From Pseudomonas resinovorans NBRC 106553 (GTDB lineage Bacteria; Pseudomonadota; Gammaproteobacteria; Pseudomonadales; Pseudomonadaceae), in contig NC_021499.1 of the NCBI RefSeq assembly GCF_000412695.1, positions 372,001-436,000 of the forward strand: a stretch of DNA of 64,000 bases. Direction: 5' to 3'. Numbering within the stretch: the stretch's first letter is position 1; each line of letters opens with the position of its first letter. The notes under the pieces were generated by a model. The model was not told where the DNA came from. It saw only the letters and a list, made by a program, of their open reading frames with translations, and did no database searches. This document shows positions 18,764 through 32,810 of the stretch, piece by piece. Position numbers and translations under genes: made by a program.

Positions 18764-19678
18764 TCAGGAAGCGGAGAGGCGCTGGGCCTGGGGGTTCTTG
18801 TAGGCGTAGATGAACTCGTCGGTGAGCGCCTTGGCTTCGCGGGTCATCAACTCCTGGTCACGGCAGACCAGGGAGATGTTCATCGGCGGGATCTGTTCCA
18901 CCAGGTCGACGATGTCCAGCTCCTGGCCGAGCTTGCGTACGTGTTCGAGCACCCGCAGCGACCAGTAGCTCACCGCGTCGGTGTTCAGCGCCAGTTCGGA
19001 GAACAGCACCACCGAGGCGCACTCGATGACCCGCTCCGGCGGCTCCACCTGGTAGGTCTCGAACATCCAGCCGACCCGCGATTGCTCCAGGGAATCCTGC
19101 AGCAGCCACTCCTGGTCGCGCAGCTCGACGAGGGAGCGGGCATGGCGCAGCGGATGGCCCTTGCGCACCGCCAGCACCGTGGGTTGGGCGTACAGCTCGG
19201 TCCAGTGGAAGCCGTCGCTGCTGCGGTTGGCCGGCAGCGAGGTGAGTACCAGGTCCAGTTGGCCTTCGCGCAGGCCCTCCATCAGCTTCGACGGGCGCAG
19301 CTCGTGGATCTGCACCTGCACCTTGGGGTAGCGCTTGCGGTAGCGGTTGAGGCTGGTGATGAACTGGGCGCCCGGGGTCACCGGCGAGACGCCGATGGAC
19401 ACCTTGCCGTCCATCACCCCCTTGAGGGTTTCGATCTCGTCGCGGGCGCGGCGCACTTCTTCGAGGATCAGCCGGGCGCGTCGCACCAGGCGCTCGCCGT
19501 ATTCGGTCAGGGTGATGCCGCGATTGGAGCGCACCAGCAGGGGGACGCCCAGCTCGGTCTCGAGTTCCTTGATGCCCTTGGACAGGGCGGGCTGGGAGAT
19601 GTGCAGCAGCCGCGAGGCTTCCTGGATGCTGCCACTTTCGCAGATCGCGACTATGGCGCGGAGCTGGTGCAACTTCAT
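18764..19678 (-). CDS. LysR-family transcriptional regulator
   Basis: 304 residues with the LysR winged helix-turn-helix at the N-terminus (MKLHQLRAIVAICESGSIQE, then SRLLHISQPALSKGIKELET) and a two-lobed effector domain (VSIGVSPVTPGAQFI and onwards). I chose ATG 19678, the canonical start, over an ATG 15 codons upstream. It lies directly upstream of the M20-MFS-CapA-DUF2817 genes on the same strand and is their likely regulator. LysR proteins more often sit divergently, so co-transcription and autoregulation are possible. Confidence 0.9.
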   Translation of the reverse strand: MKLHQLRAIVAICESGSIQEASRLLHISQPALSKGIKELETELGVPLLVRSNRGITLTEYGERLVRRARLILEEVRRARDEIETLKGVMDGKVSIGVSPVTPGAQFITSLNRYRKRYPKVQVQIHELRPSKLMEGLREGQLDLVLTSLPANRSSDGFHWTELYAQPTVLAVRKGHPLRHARSLVELRDQEWLLQDSLEQSRVGWMFETYQVEPPERVIECASVVLFSELALNTDAVSYWSLRVLEHVRKLGQELDIVDLVEQIPPMNISLVCRDQELMTREAKALTDEFIYAYKNPQAQRLSAS

Positions 19679-19805
19679 GTACGGGCCCGGATGAGTTCGC
19701 TGGTGGGGCCGACTGTAAGGCAAGAAGCGGGCCTGTTGCTGTAAAGAGAAGTTGCAGAGGCAGACGGAGCGGTCGTCCGTGCGGAGAAAGGACGGCCCAA
19801 CGGAT

Positions 19806-19880
19806 CGTAGGATGGGTTGAGCGGAGCGATACCCATGCGGTTCGGATTGATGGGTATCGCAGGCTCAACCCATCCTACGG
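19806..19880. repeat. GTAGGATGGGT palindromic repeat, intact copy
   Basis: A 75 bp inverted repeat. The left arm begins CGTAGGATGGGTTGAGCGGA and continues with GCGATACCCAT; the right arm mirrors it (ATGGGTATCGC, then GCTCAACCCATCCTACG). The arms form a long hairpin with a loop of about 12 bases. Near-identical copies lie at 34812-34881 and, rearranged, at 4852-4944. Confidence 0.85.
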
Positions 19881-19916
19881 GTTGTGCGAACCGCAGGACC
19901 TAGGACTAGGAAAAAA

Positions 19917-19934
19917 GGCGGCCCGAAGGCCGCC
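19917..19934 (-). terminator. Terminator of the DUF1302-DUF1329 transcript
   Basis: GGCGGCC / GGCCGCC with a 4-base loop. Read on the minus strand it is followed by TTTTTT, a good intrinsic terminator 23 bases after the DUF1329 stop. Confidence 0.85.
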
Positions 19935-19957
19935 AAGTTGGAGCGCGACCGGTGTTG

Positions 19958-21331
19958 TCAGCGAATGCCCGTGGCGCGCAGGGCGCTGGGGGTGAACTGC
20001 TTGCGGCTGTAGCCGAGGTCGAACTGGTAGGCGTTCTTCTGTTCGTTGTACAGCGCGTTCACCGCGTAGCGCCCGGACAGCACGTCGTAGTGGGTCTCGG
20101 CGTTGAACAGCGGCACCTGCTGGTCGTAGAAGAAACTGGTGTGGCCTTCGGAAACGCGCCAGAGGTTGCCGCGACCGTCATAGGCGTCGGCTTCGGCGGC
20201 CTGCCAGCTGTCTTCGTCGATGTACAGGTCGCGCCGTGAGTAGATGTGGCGCTGGCCTGGCTTCAGGGTCGCGGTCACGTGCCAGACCCGGTGCAGCTCG
20301 TAGCGGGTGTGCTCGGGGTTGAGGTGGCCGGGCTTGATGATGTCGCTGTATTTCAGCTTGGGCGAGCCCAGCTTGTAGGCGTTGTAGGGGATGTACAGCT
20401 CCTGCTTGCCCACCAGCTTCCAGTCGAAGCGGTCCGGCGCGCCGTTGAACATGTCGAAGTCATCCAGGGTACGCATGCCTTCGGCGCCGGGGCTGTCGTA
20501 GGCGATCTGCGGGGCCCGGCGCACGCGGCGCTGGCCGGCGTTGTATTGCCAGGCCATGCGCGGCTCCGTCACCTGGTTGATGGTCTCGTGGACCAGCAGC
20601 ACGCCGCCGGCCAGGCGCGCCGGTGAGAGGAACTCCTCGCGGTAGAAGTAGAGAAGGTTCGCCATCTCCTGCGGGGCGTAGTCGGAGAGGTCCACCGGGT
20701 AGGCCAGTTGCTGCTTGATCAGGCTTGGCGTGTAGGCGCCGTTGGCCTGTGGCGAGGCCTGGACCACCATGCGCTGGTAGGACAGGCCGCGATAGCGCCC
20801 GATGTGGTTCCAGATCACTTCCAGGCCATTCTGCGGGATGGCGAACGGCAGGCCGCCGCTCTTGTAGTGCTGCAGGCCGTTGCCGTTTTCCACCAGTTGG
20901 GTGTTGGCGGCGTTCTCGCGGGTGAGGTCCAGGTAGCCCTGGGGCAGGCCAATGGAGCGGCGGGTGGGGTAGACCGGGATGCGGTAGCTGTCCGGGTAGC
21001 GCTTGAACAGGGCGAGCTGGCCGGGGGTGAGCTTGTCCTTGTACTGCTCGGCGTTCTGCGCGGTGATGGTGAACAGCGGCTGGTCGGCGGCGAAGGGGTC
21101 TTCAAGGAAGCCGTCGGCGTCACGCTGGCCGGCGTCCTTGGCCAGGCCGCCGGTCCAGGCAGGGATGCTGCCATCGGCGTTGCCGGCCCGTTCGGCGCCC
21201 ATCGGGGTGAGGTCGGCGCCAAGGCGCGCGACCTGGTCGGCCGGCACGGCGGCCAGCGCCTGGGTGGCGAGCAGGCCGAGGCCGATGCAGCCGGCGCGCA
21301 GGAGTCGTGAATCGATCATGGTCGTTCTCAT
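19958..21331 (-). CDS. DUF1329 envelope protein
   Basis: A 457-residue secreted protein (signal LLRAGCIGLGLLATQALA) of the DUF1329 family, which has a LolA/LolB-like fold and often ends with the pattern seen here around YDVLSGRYAVNALYNEQ. A GAGG lies 9 bases before the ATG at 21331; the alternative ATG at 21319 would shorten the signal region by four residues. It begins 11 bp after the DUF1302 stop, and the pair recurs in many Pseudomonas and steroid- or lipid-using bacteria. An envelope role in handling hydrophobic substrates is suggested by context only. Confidence 0.85.
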   Translation of the reverse strand: MRTTMIDSRLLRAGCIGLGLLATQALAAVPADQVARLGADLTPMGAERAGNADGSIPAWTGGLAKDAGQRDADGFLEDPFAADQPLFTITAQNAEQYKDKLTPGQLALFKRYPDSYRIPVYPTRRSIGLPQGYLDLTRENAANTQLVENGNGLQHYKSGGLPFAIPQNGLEVIWNHIGRYRGLSYQRMVVQASPQANGAYTPSLIKQQLAYPVDLSDYAPQEMANLLYFYREEFLSPARLAGGVLLVHETINQVTEPRMAWQYNAGQRRVRRAPQIAYDSPGAEGMRTLDDFDMFNGAPDRFDWKLVGKQELYIPYNAYKLGSPKLKYSDIIKPGHLNPEHTRYELHRVWHVTATLKPGQRHIYSRRDLYIDEDSWQAAEADAYDGRGNLWRVSEGHTSFFYDQQVPLFNAETHYDVLSGRYAVNALYNEQKNAYQFDLGYSRKQFTPSALRATGIR

Positions 21332-21342
21332 GTGCAAGGGCC

Positions 21343-23172
21343 TCAGAAGCTCACGCCGACGCTGAAGGCGAGGAAGTCGCGGTCGGTGTTGGTGTTGAAG
21401 TCGCCGCCGAAGAAGTCGGTGTAACTCAGGCTGGCGGTGTAGGTGGACAGATAGTCGGCATCCAGGCCGACGCTCACCGATTTGTTGCCTTCGTTGAAGG
21501 TCGGGCCGTAGCCGTCGACGTCGTGGGAGAAGGCCAGGTTGGGCTTGAGGTTCACCCCGGCGATGGCGTCGTTGAACTCCAGCTGGCCGCGCAGGCGGTA
21601 GCCCCAGGAGTTCTGGGTGTAGAAGCCCTTGCTGGTGCACTGGTCGGGGTTGGCGGTGTTCAGCAGCGCGGTGCACAGCTGGTTGCCGCTGAGCAGGCCT
21701 ACGCCGGGGATGCCGACGGTGCCGGCGCCGGCCAGGGAGCCCATGCCGTAGACGCTGCTGCGGCCGAAACGCAGGTCCGAGCCGTTGGCCGAGCCGAGGT
21801 CGCTGATATGGCTGAAGCCCACTTCGCCAACGACGGTCAGGCGGTCGGCCGTCATTACCTGGTCGAAGCTGTGCACGGCGGTGACCTGGGCCTGGGTGAA
21901 GGGCAGGCGCTTGTAGCCCTGGACGCGGCTACCCGGAGCGGTGCTGGCCCAGCCGGTATCGAAGATCGCCAGGCCGTCCAGGTTCAGCAGGTCGGCCAGC
22001 TGGCCGACGCTGGCGGCGGTGGAGACGTCCGTGCCGTTGAGGGCCAGCGGCATGTTCGGCCGGTGGCTGATCTCGCCCGAGACGGCCGTGCCGGTGGGCG
22101 CGGTGGTGGCGAAGCTGAGGCCGTAGAGGCGGATGTCCTCGGGGTAGGCCAGCTGGTAGCGGGTGGTGGCAGGGCCGGGGGCGCCGCTGAGCGCGGCCAG
22201 GCTCGGTTGGCCCACGGTCCACACGCTTTCCGGGGTGCGGCTGTGGTAGTTCAGGGCGTAGAAGCCGAACTCGGTGTCGTTCAACTCCGGCACCAGCCAG
22301 CGCATGGCGACGCCGAACTGGCCACCGTCGCGGGCCTCGTCGTCGGCCTCGCGCGGCACCCAGCCGTAGCGCGCCGGGTCGCGGTCGAAGTCGGTGCCGA
22401 AGGTGGTCATGCCGAGGGTGCAGCCCTGGGCCGCCGTATCGGCGCTGAAGAAGGTGCCGCAGTTGTCCAGTACGGTCTTTTCCCACTCCAGCTGGTAGAA
22501 GGCCTCCACCGAGAGGTTCTCGCTCAGGCCCTGGGTGACGTAGAGCATGTTGACCGGGATCAGGCCTTCCTTGATCTCGGACCCTGGGCGGCGGAACGCG
22601 GCGACGTCCGTGGGGTTGATGGCGTTGATACCGTTGCCGATGAAGGTGCTTTCGCCCCAGCTCACCACCTGCTTGCCCGCGCGCACGCTGCCCGGAAGGT
22701 CGCCCAGCAGGTAGTTGTGGTAGAGGAAGGCGTCCAGCAGCTGGGTGCCGGAGGACTTGGCGGCGCGATCGCGGCCACTGTCGTCGATGTCGTAGAGCGG
22801 GCGGCTTTCGTCCTTCAGCTCGAAGTCGTACCAGTACTTGCCGCGCAGGAAGACCCCGGTATCGCCGTACTTGAGTTCGAGGTCGTGGATGCCCTTGAAG
22901 ATCTTCGAGAAGGTCTCGCCCTTCTTGAAGTTCAAGCGGCCGTCGTCGCTGGTGCGGGTCGAGGCGGTGCCGCCGTTGGCCCTGCCGATGAACGCCTTGT
23001 CGGCGTCGTCCATGGCCCAGCTGGCGCCGATGGACAGGGAGGAGTCGAAACGCCCCTCGATTTCCCCGATGTTGAAGCTGGCGGCCTGGGTCGGTAGCGC
23101 GATGCACAGGGCTACAGCCACGGCCAGGGCGTTGGGGTACAGGGCCCGCGCGCCTTTTGTTGTTCTTTTCAT
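21343..23172 (-). CDS. DUF1302 outer-membrane protein
   Basis: 609 residues with a signal peptide (ALAVAVALCIALPTQA/ASF) followed by a beta-strand-rich sequence that ends in an aromatic residue, DFLAFSVGVSF, the C-terminal signature of outer-membrane barrels. Family blocks such as FNIGEIEGRFDSSLSIGASW, GKQVVSWGESTFIGNGINAI and PGSEIKEGLIPVNML are visible. ATG 23172 starts the signal peptide; the longer open frame upstream lacks a sensible N-terminus. It leads a two-gene operon with DUF1329. A channel for hydrophobic compounds is a reasonable guess, not shown. Confidence 0.87.
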   Translation of the reverse strand: MKRTTKGARALYPNALAVAVALCIALPTQAASFNIGEIEGRFDSSLSIGASWAMDDADKAFIGRANGGTASTRTSDDGRLNFKKGETFSKIFKGIHDLELKYGDTGVFLRGKYWYDFELKDESRPLYDIDDSGRDRAAKSSGTQLLDAFLYHNYLLGDLPGSVRAGKQVVSWGESTFIGNGINAINPTDVAAFRRPGSEIKEGLIPVNMLYVTQGLSENLSVEAFYQLEWEKTVLDNCGTFFSADTAAQGCTLGMTTFGTDFDRDPARYGWVPREADDEARDGGQFGVAMRWLVPELNDTEFGFYALNYHSRTPESVWTVGQPSLAALSGAPGPATTRYQLAYPEDIRLYGLSFATTAPTGTAVSGEISHRPNMPLALNGTDVSTAASVGQLADLLNLDGLAIFDTGWASTAPGSRVQGYKRLPFTQAQVTAVHSFDQVMTADRLTVVGEVGFSHISDLGSANGSDLRFGRSSVYGMGSLAGAGTVGIPGVGLLSGNQLCTALLNTANPDQCTSKGFYTQNSWGYRLRGQLEFNDAIAGVNLKPNLAFSHDVDGYGPTFNEGNKSVSVGLDADYLSTYTASLSYTDFFGGDFNTNTDRDFLAFSVGVSF

Positions 23173-23420
23173 GATGCTCTCCGCCTGGTCAAAGAAGGCC
23201 CGCGGAAAGTCCCGCCGGGCACACGCTTCTTTGCAGCCTGATGACAGGTGCGGGGGCATCCTAGGTTTGGGGATGGCGTCCTGACTTCTGAATATTCCTT
23301 ATGCCCATAGCCAAAGGTGAGGATGGCGCGGAGGTGGGGACGGGCAGGGCCGGGATTTCAGGCGTGCGTGCATAACCCAGGGTTATTTCGATAAGCAGGA
23401 TGGGGGGTGGTGGGCGTCTG

Positions 23421-23845
23421 GCTCATTGCCGAGTGGGCTGCAGGTTTCTGTTTCGCCTTCCCAGGCGAGTCACTTCTGGCAGTCGCCCCAGAAGTAACCA
23501 AGAGGGCTTGCCCCTGCATCCGGGTTTGGCTTCGCCAAACTACCCTCGCTCCATCCTTGCTCCGGGGGCACGGCGCGAGGGGCCATCCATGGCCCCGCGC
23601 GCCTCTCGCGGCATCCATGCCGCTCGTCCCCCTACGCAAGGATTCCACTCGGCCTCCTGAAGGGGCGCTTTGCGCGGCGTCATCTTCTCAGCTCGATATC
23701 AGCCCGGCATCGGCACCAGGGCTGCGTCTCCCCTCTCCCTCCGGGAGAGGGGCCGGGGGAGAGGGAGACTTCCCCCAGGTAATCAGCCAAAAGGGACTCG
23801 CCCGGGAAGGCGAAACAGAAACCTACAGCCCACTCGGCAATGAGC
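23421..23845. repeat. 425 bp element with 51 bp terminal inverted repeats
   Basis: The gene-free stretch 23173-23952 holds two 51-base arms in inverted orientation, 23421-23471 and 23795-23845. Each begins, reading inwards, GCTCATTGCCGAGTGGGCTG, and they differ at two positions. The 323 bp between them contain a 10-bp hairpin (CCCCTCTCCC / GGGAGAGGGG, 23730-23752), a family also seen at 53916, and no credible gene. The open frames across it have shadow-like composition. It looks like a non-autonomous repeat unit; no target duplication was recognised. Confidence 0.75.
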
Positions 23846-23909
23846 TGGACAACCGTTCTTGCCAATTCGCTATGCCGGAGTACTTCTCTCGCCTGCATAG
23901 AACCATGAA

Positions 23910-23935
23910 AAAAGCCGGGACTATGCCCGGCTTTT
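23910..23935 (-). terminator. Terminator of metF
   Basis: Perfect stem AAAAGCCGGG / CCCGGCTTTT with a 6-base loop, 17 bases after the metF stop. On the minus strand it ends in a run of six T. Confidence 0.88.
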
Positions 23936-23952
23936 CCAACTCATCCCATCGC

Positions 23953-24798
23953 TCAGCGCGGCAGGTTGAGGTTCTTCCAGATCGCCAGGCTGGGTTCGGC
24001 CTGGTTCAGGGTGTAGAAGTGCAGGCCCGGGGCGCCGCCCTGGAGCAGCTCCTCGCACATCTCGGTGATCACTTGCTCGCCGAAGGCCTGGATGCTCTGC
24101 ACGTCATCGCCGTAGGACTCCAACTGCTTGCGCACCCAGCGCGGGATCTCCGCGCCGCAGGCGTCGGAGAAGCGTGCCAGCTTGCTGTAGTTGGTGATCG
24201 GCATGATGCCGGGCACCACCGGGATATCCACGCCCAGCTTGCGTACGCGCTCGACGAAGTAGAAGTAGCTGTCGGCGTTGAAGAAGTACTGGGTGATGGC
24301 GCTGCTGGCGCCGGCCTTGACCTTGCGCACGAAGTTGGCGAGGTCGGACTCGTAGCTGCGTGCCTGGGGGTGTACTTCCGGATAGGCGGCCACTTCGATG
24401 TGGAAGTGATCGCCGGTTTCCGTGCGGATGAACTCCACCAGCTCGTTGGCGAAGCGCAGTTCGCCGCTGGCCATGCCCATGCCGGACGGCAGGTCGCCGC
24501 GCAGGGCGACGATGCGCTGGATGCCGGCGTCCTTGTAGTGGGCGAGCAGGGCGCGCAGTTCGGCCTTGCTGTCACCGACGCAGGACAGGTGCGGAGCGGT
24601 AGGGACCTTCACCTCGCCGTCCAGCTGCAGAACGGTCTGCAGGGTACGGTCGCGGGTGGAGCCGCCGGCACCGTAGGTGCAGGAGAAGAAATCCGGCTGG
24701 TAGCTGGCCAGATTGCGGGCGACGGTCATGAGTTTTTCATGCCCGGCTTCGGTCTTGGCAGGGAAGAACTCGAAGCTGTAACGGCGTTCTTGGGACAT
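23953..24798 (-). CDS. metF: 5,10-methylenetetrahydrofolate reductase
   Basis: A 281-residue flavoprotein of the MetF family that makes 5-methyl-THF for methionine synthase. Diagnostic segments: YSFEFFPAKTEAGHEKL at the N-terminus, FFSCTYGAGGSTRDRT (catalytic Asp/FAD region), HLSCVGDSKAEL, ALRGDLPSG, and ITQYFFNADSYFYFV in the middle. It lies downstream of ahcY on the same strand, separated by 71 bp that contain a 30-base perfect palindrome. The pair joins SAH recycling and methyl-group supply. Confidence 0.96.
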   Translation of the reverse strand: MSQERRYSFEFFPAKTEAGHEKLMTVARNLASYQPDFFSCTYGAGGSTRDRTLQTVLQLDGEVKVPTAPHLSCVGDSKAELRALLAHYKDAGIQRIVALRGDLPSGMGMASGELRFANELVEFIRTETGDHFHIEVAAYPEVHPQARSYESDLANFVRKVKAGASSAITQYFFNADSYFYFVERVRKLGVDIPVVPGIMPITNYSKLARFSDACGAEIPRWVRKQLESYGDDVQSIQAFGEQVITEMCEELLQGGAPGLHFYTLNQAEPSLAIWKNLNLPR

Positions 24799-24825
24799 TG
24801 AAGACTTCCTTCAGGGGCAGACTTC

Positions 24826-24855
24826 AAGGCGCGGGAAGCATGCTTCCCGCGCCTT
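24826..24855 (-). terminator. 30-base perfect palindrome between ahcY and metF
   Basis: AAGGCGCGGGAAGCA and its exact complement form a palindrome of 30 bases, 14 bases beyond the ahcY stop. It could be a partial terminator that lowers metF relative to ahcY, or an mRNA-stabilising hairpin. There is no T-run, so strong termination is doubtful. Confidence 0.65.
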
Positions 24856-24869
24856 GCTGACCATGGCTC

Positions 24870-26962
<2,093 letters not shown>

Positions 26963-26998
26963 CGCCGGGGTTCGTCGCCGGTCCCGGCGCGTCGGTAC

Positions 26999-27385
26999 TT
27001 AGGGCTGCAGCGCCTGTTCGGCGGCTTTCAGTTCGGCGCGGGCTTCATCCAGCTTGGCCTGGCGCTTGGCGATCTTCTGCGCATCGCCATGGGCCTGGGC
27101 TTCGCGCAGGTCGGCCTCGCGCTCGGCGACTTCGTCGCGCTGCTCGGCCACCTTGTTCTCTCGCTCCTGGCGCAGGCTGGCCTCGGTGCAGTTGGCCTTC
27201 ACTTCGGCCAGGGCCTTTTCCAGGCCGGCCTGCTGGGCGCTGTTGCCCTGGGCCTTGGCGGCCTCGATGCGTTGCAGGATGGCTTCGCGCTTGGCGGCGC
27301 AGCCACCGTCGGCGGCCAGGGCTGGAACGGCCAGCAGGACGCCGGCGAGGAGGCTGGCCAGGGGCAGGGCGAGATGTCTTTTCAT
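26999..27385 (-). CDS. DUF1090 small periplasmic protein
   Basis: A 128-residue secreted protein with signal peptide MKRHLALPLASLLAGVLLAV...ALA, then a highly charged helical body with two Cys (GGCAAKREAIL, ANCTEASL). A likely coiled coil of Glu/Lys/Arg/Ala repeats runs from about residue 70 to the end (EREADLREAQAHGDAQ). It matches the DUF1090 family (E. coli YqjC), whose role is unknown. ATG 27385 follows an AGGAACG. The longer frame upstream is the antisense shadow of the next gene. Confidence 0.82.
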   Translation of the reverse strand: MKRHLALPLASLLAGVLLAVPALAADGGCAAKREAILQRIEAAKAQGNSAQQAGLEKALAEVKANCTEASLRQERENKVAEQRDEVAEREADLREAQAHGDAQKIAKRQAKLDEARAELKAAEQALQP

Positions 27386-27551
27386 CGGTTCGTTCCTCCG
27401 GTGGTGATGCCTCATTCTGGCTGAAAGTGCCGGACTCTGCGGTGTGGATCGGGTTTTCATTGATCTGCGACAAACTGTCGCCGCCTTGGCAATTGTCGGT
27501 CGGCTGGGAGTACCCTGTCGCCCGCCTACAGCCCTACCCGTGATCCTGCCG

Positions 27552-29839
<2,288 letters not shown>

Positions 29840-30097
29840 TTACTGCTGCTTGCTGGTGTCCATCTGCTCACAGCCACCGCCGAGCTGTTGCTTCACTTCG
29901 TCGCTGATGGCGCTGAACAGCTTGCCACCCAGGCCTTGCTGCTTCGATTGGGCTTCGTCGAGCTTGGCCTGCATGTCGGCGCTCTGCTCGTTGCAGCCGT
30001 CTTTCAGGGTTTCCTTCAATTTGTCCGCCAGCCCCTCGGCCTGGGCTGGCAAGTTGAACAGGGCGACCAGGGTGGTGGCCATCAGGATCGAACGCAT
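29840..30097 (-). CDS. Small secreted protein of unknown function
   Basis: An 85-residue product (start MRSILMATTLVALFNLPAQA). After the signal peptide comes a Lys/Asp/Gln-rich body with two Cys (KDGCNEQSAD, GGGCEQMD). I do not recognise a named family. An AGGAG lies 10 bases before this ATG and 4 before an alternative ATG at 30103; either could be used. Gln/Lys-rich helices suggest a soluble periplasmic protein. Confidence 0.65.
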   Translation of the reverse strand: MRSILMATTLVALFNLPAQAEGLADKLKETLKDGCNEQSADMQAKLDEAQSKQQGLGGKLFSAISDEVKQQLGGGCEQMDTSKQQ

Positions 30098-30313
30098 GTG
30101 CATGGAGCTCCTACAGTGTCCACGGACGTCGCCACTCCCCGCCACGACGCCCGCAAGGTCCTGGTGGGCGGGGGGGGCCGTAGTGTCAGCGAGTGGTCGA
30201 ACGGACTGGGCTGAAGTAGCTGTGGGAAAGCTCTCCTATCACATGCGTTTTCTGTGCTTGGTGCTTGCGCCTGGTCCTGATCGATCTAGCGGTAACGATG
30301 TGCGCCACAACGA

Positions 30314-30340
30314 AAAAGCCCCGCACGAGGCGGGGCTTTT
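30314..30340 (-). terminator. Terminator of metK
   Basis: Perfect 11-bp stem AAAAGCCCCGC / GCGGGGCTTTT with a 5-base loop, 17 bases beyond the metK stop; on the minus strand it ends in TTTTTCG. Confidence 0.9.
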
Positions 30341-30357
30341 CGTCAAACCGATGGGGC

Positions 30358-31548
<1,191 letters not shown>

Positions 31549-31567
31549 CTATCGGTTTTCCTATTAG

Positions 31568-32569
31568 TTACCGGTGGGTGAGTTCGCTTCGTGAATCCGG
31601 TTTGGCGAAGTGCCTCACCTGAATCTGAAAGCCGTTTCGCAAGCCAATGTAGAGGCTCTCGCCGGGCGTGAGCCCCGCGGCATTGGCCCAACGGGCCAGG
31701 TCGTCCTGTTCGAAGCCCAACCATAGATCGCCGCAGGCCTCCCTGGCCCAACTCTGGCTGTGGCTGCACAACTCGGTCACCAGCAGGCTGCCTCCCGGCT
31801 GCACCCGCTGGGCCAACTGTTTCATCGCATCGGCCGGCGCGGCGAAATGGTGCAGGACCATGTTCAGCACCACGCAGTCGGCGGCCGCCTGCTCGTCATT
31901 CAGGGCATCGGCCAGTCGCAGTTCGACGTTGCCGAGGCCTTCCTCGCTACAGCGCATCCGCGCCAGCTCCAGCATCGCCGGGCTGTTCTCCAGTGCGGTG
32001 ACGCGGGAGAAGCGTCGCGCCAGTTCCGGCAGGAAACCGCCGTCGCCGGGGCCGACTTCCAGGGCCGTCGACGCGGCGCCGAAGTCGAGGGCGTCGAGCA
32101 CGGCCAACACGCTGTCGCGGTATTGCGGCAATCCTGCGATCAGGTCTTGCTGCGCCTGGAATTTTTCCGCCGCGCGGGCGAAGAAGTCACGACTGACCGC
32201 TTCGCGCTGGGCGTGTACGTCCTTGATGCGGGCCGCGATCTCGGCCGGCAGCTCCAGTTCGTCCACCTCGGCCAGCAGCGCCGTCTGCAGCATGCCGCCG
32301 ACGCGCTCGCTCTGCGCCAGGGCGCGGCGGTAGAAGATCGCATTGCCTTCGCGCCGGGTGGCTACCAGGCCCGCCTGGGCCAGCACCTTGAGGTGGTGGC
32401 TCATGCCCGACTGGCCGGTGGCGAAGATCTGCGCCAGTTCCAGCACGCCGTACGAGTCGTTGGCCAGGGCCCGCAGCACGTTCAGGCGCAGCGGATCGCC
32501 GCCGGCCTTGCACAGGGCGGCCAGCTCGTCGCTGTCGTCATGACGGATCTGGGGTACGCGCAGGCTCAT
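31568..32569 (-). CDS. ArsR-family regulator fused to a SAM-dependent methyltransferase domain
   Basis: 333 residues in two parts. Residues 1-95 are an ArsR winged helix (DPLRLNVLRALANDSYGVLE, GQSGMSHHLKVLAQAGLV, REGNAIFYRR). About 150-330 is a class I methyltransferase fold: ALEVGPGDGGFLPELA (SAM motif I), VTALENSPAML, DCVVLNMVLHHFAAP and LQRVQPGGSLLVTE-type motif III (here LAQRVQPGGSLLVTEL). A fused SAM/SAH pocket on a DNA-binding domain suggests a sensor of SAM or SAH; the SahR regulators of the SAM cycle have this design. Its place just before metK and a 24 bp palindrome 42 bp upstream support that. No Shine-Dalgarno precedes the ATG. Confidence 0.88.
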   Translation of the reverse strand: MSLRVPQIRHDDSDELAALCKAGGDPLRLNVLRALANDSYGVLELAQIFATGQSGMSHHLKVLAQAGLVATRREGNAIFYRRALAQSERVGGMLQTALLAEVDELELPAEIAARIKDVHAQREAVSRDFFARAAEKFQAQQDLIAGLPQYRDSVLAVLDALDFGAASTALEVGPGDGGFLPELARRFSRVTALENSPAMLELARMRCSEEGLGNVELRLADALNDEQAAADCVVLNMVLHHFAAPADAMKQLAQRVQPGGSLLVTELCSHSQSWAREACGDLWLGFEQDDLARWANAAGLTPGESLYIGLRNGFQIQVRHFAKPDSRSELTHR

Positions 32570-32578
32570 AGGGGGCGC

Positions 32579-32607
32579 AGTCTAGCCCCCGCCCCCTGGT
32601 GTCGCAA
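32579..32607 (-). promoter_or_regulatory. Predicted promoter for the ArsR-methyltransferase/metK transcript
   Basis: -35 TTGCGA (32602-32607) and -10 TAGACT (32579-32584), 17 bases apart on the minus strand. The start would fall 1-4 bases before the ATG at 32569, implying a leaderless mRNA. This agrees with the missing Shine-Dalgarno. Element quality is moderate. Confidence 0.45.
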
Positions 32608-32610
32608 TGC

Positions 32611-32634
32611 CAATATCAAAAAGTTTTGATATTG
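32611..32634. promoter_or_regulatory. Perfect 24 bp operator palindrome
   Basis: CAATATCAAAA, two bases, TTTTGATATTG: 11-base arms with no mismatch, abutting the predicted -35 of the ArsR-methyltransferase gene. Size, AT-rich core and position suit an ArsR dimer site for autoregulation. It could also affect tktA, which starts 177 bp away on the other strand. Confidence 0.75.
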
Positions 32635-32810
32635 CCTGATCGGTGGTCGGCGCGCGGGCAGGCGGGCCCCTGCCTGAGGGCCGTGGCAGGACTTTCGCGC
32701 AATTGAGCGGTGAAGTGCGACCATCTGTGATTGCCCGCGACCTGCCGGCTGGGCGAAAATAGCGGCCTTTTTTCGATTAGCCGTCTATTCAGACCTGCAG
32801 GAGATAAGCG

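Noticed and set aside
23400..24801. A 464-codon frame across the 23.4-23.9 kb gap into metF
   Set aside because: It reads through both arms of the inverted-repeat element and then the complement of metF; no family resemblance.
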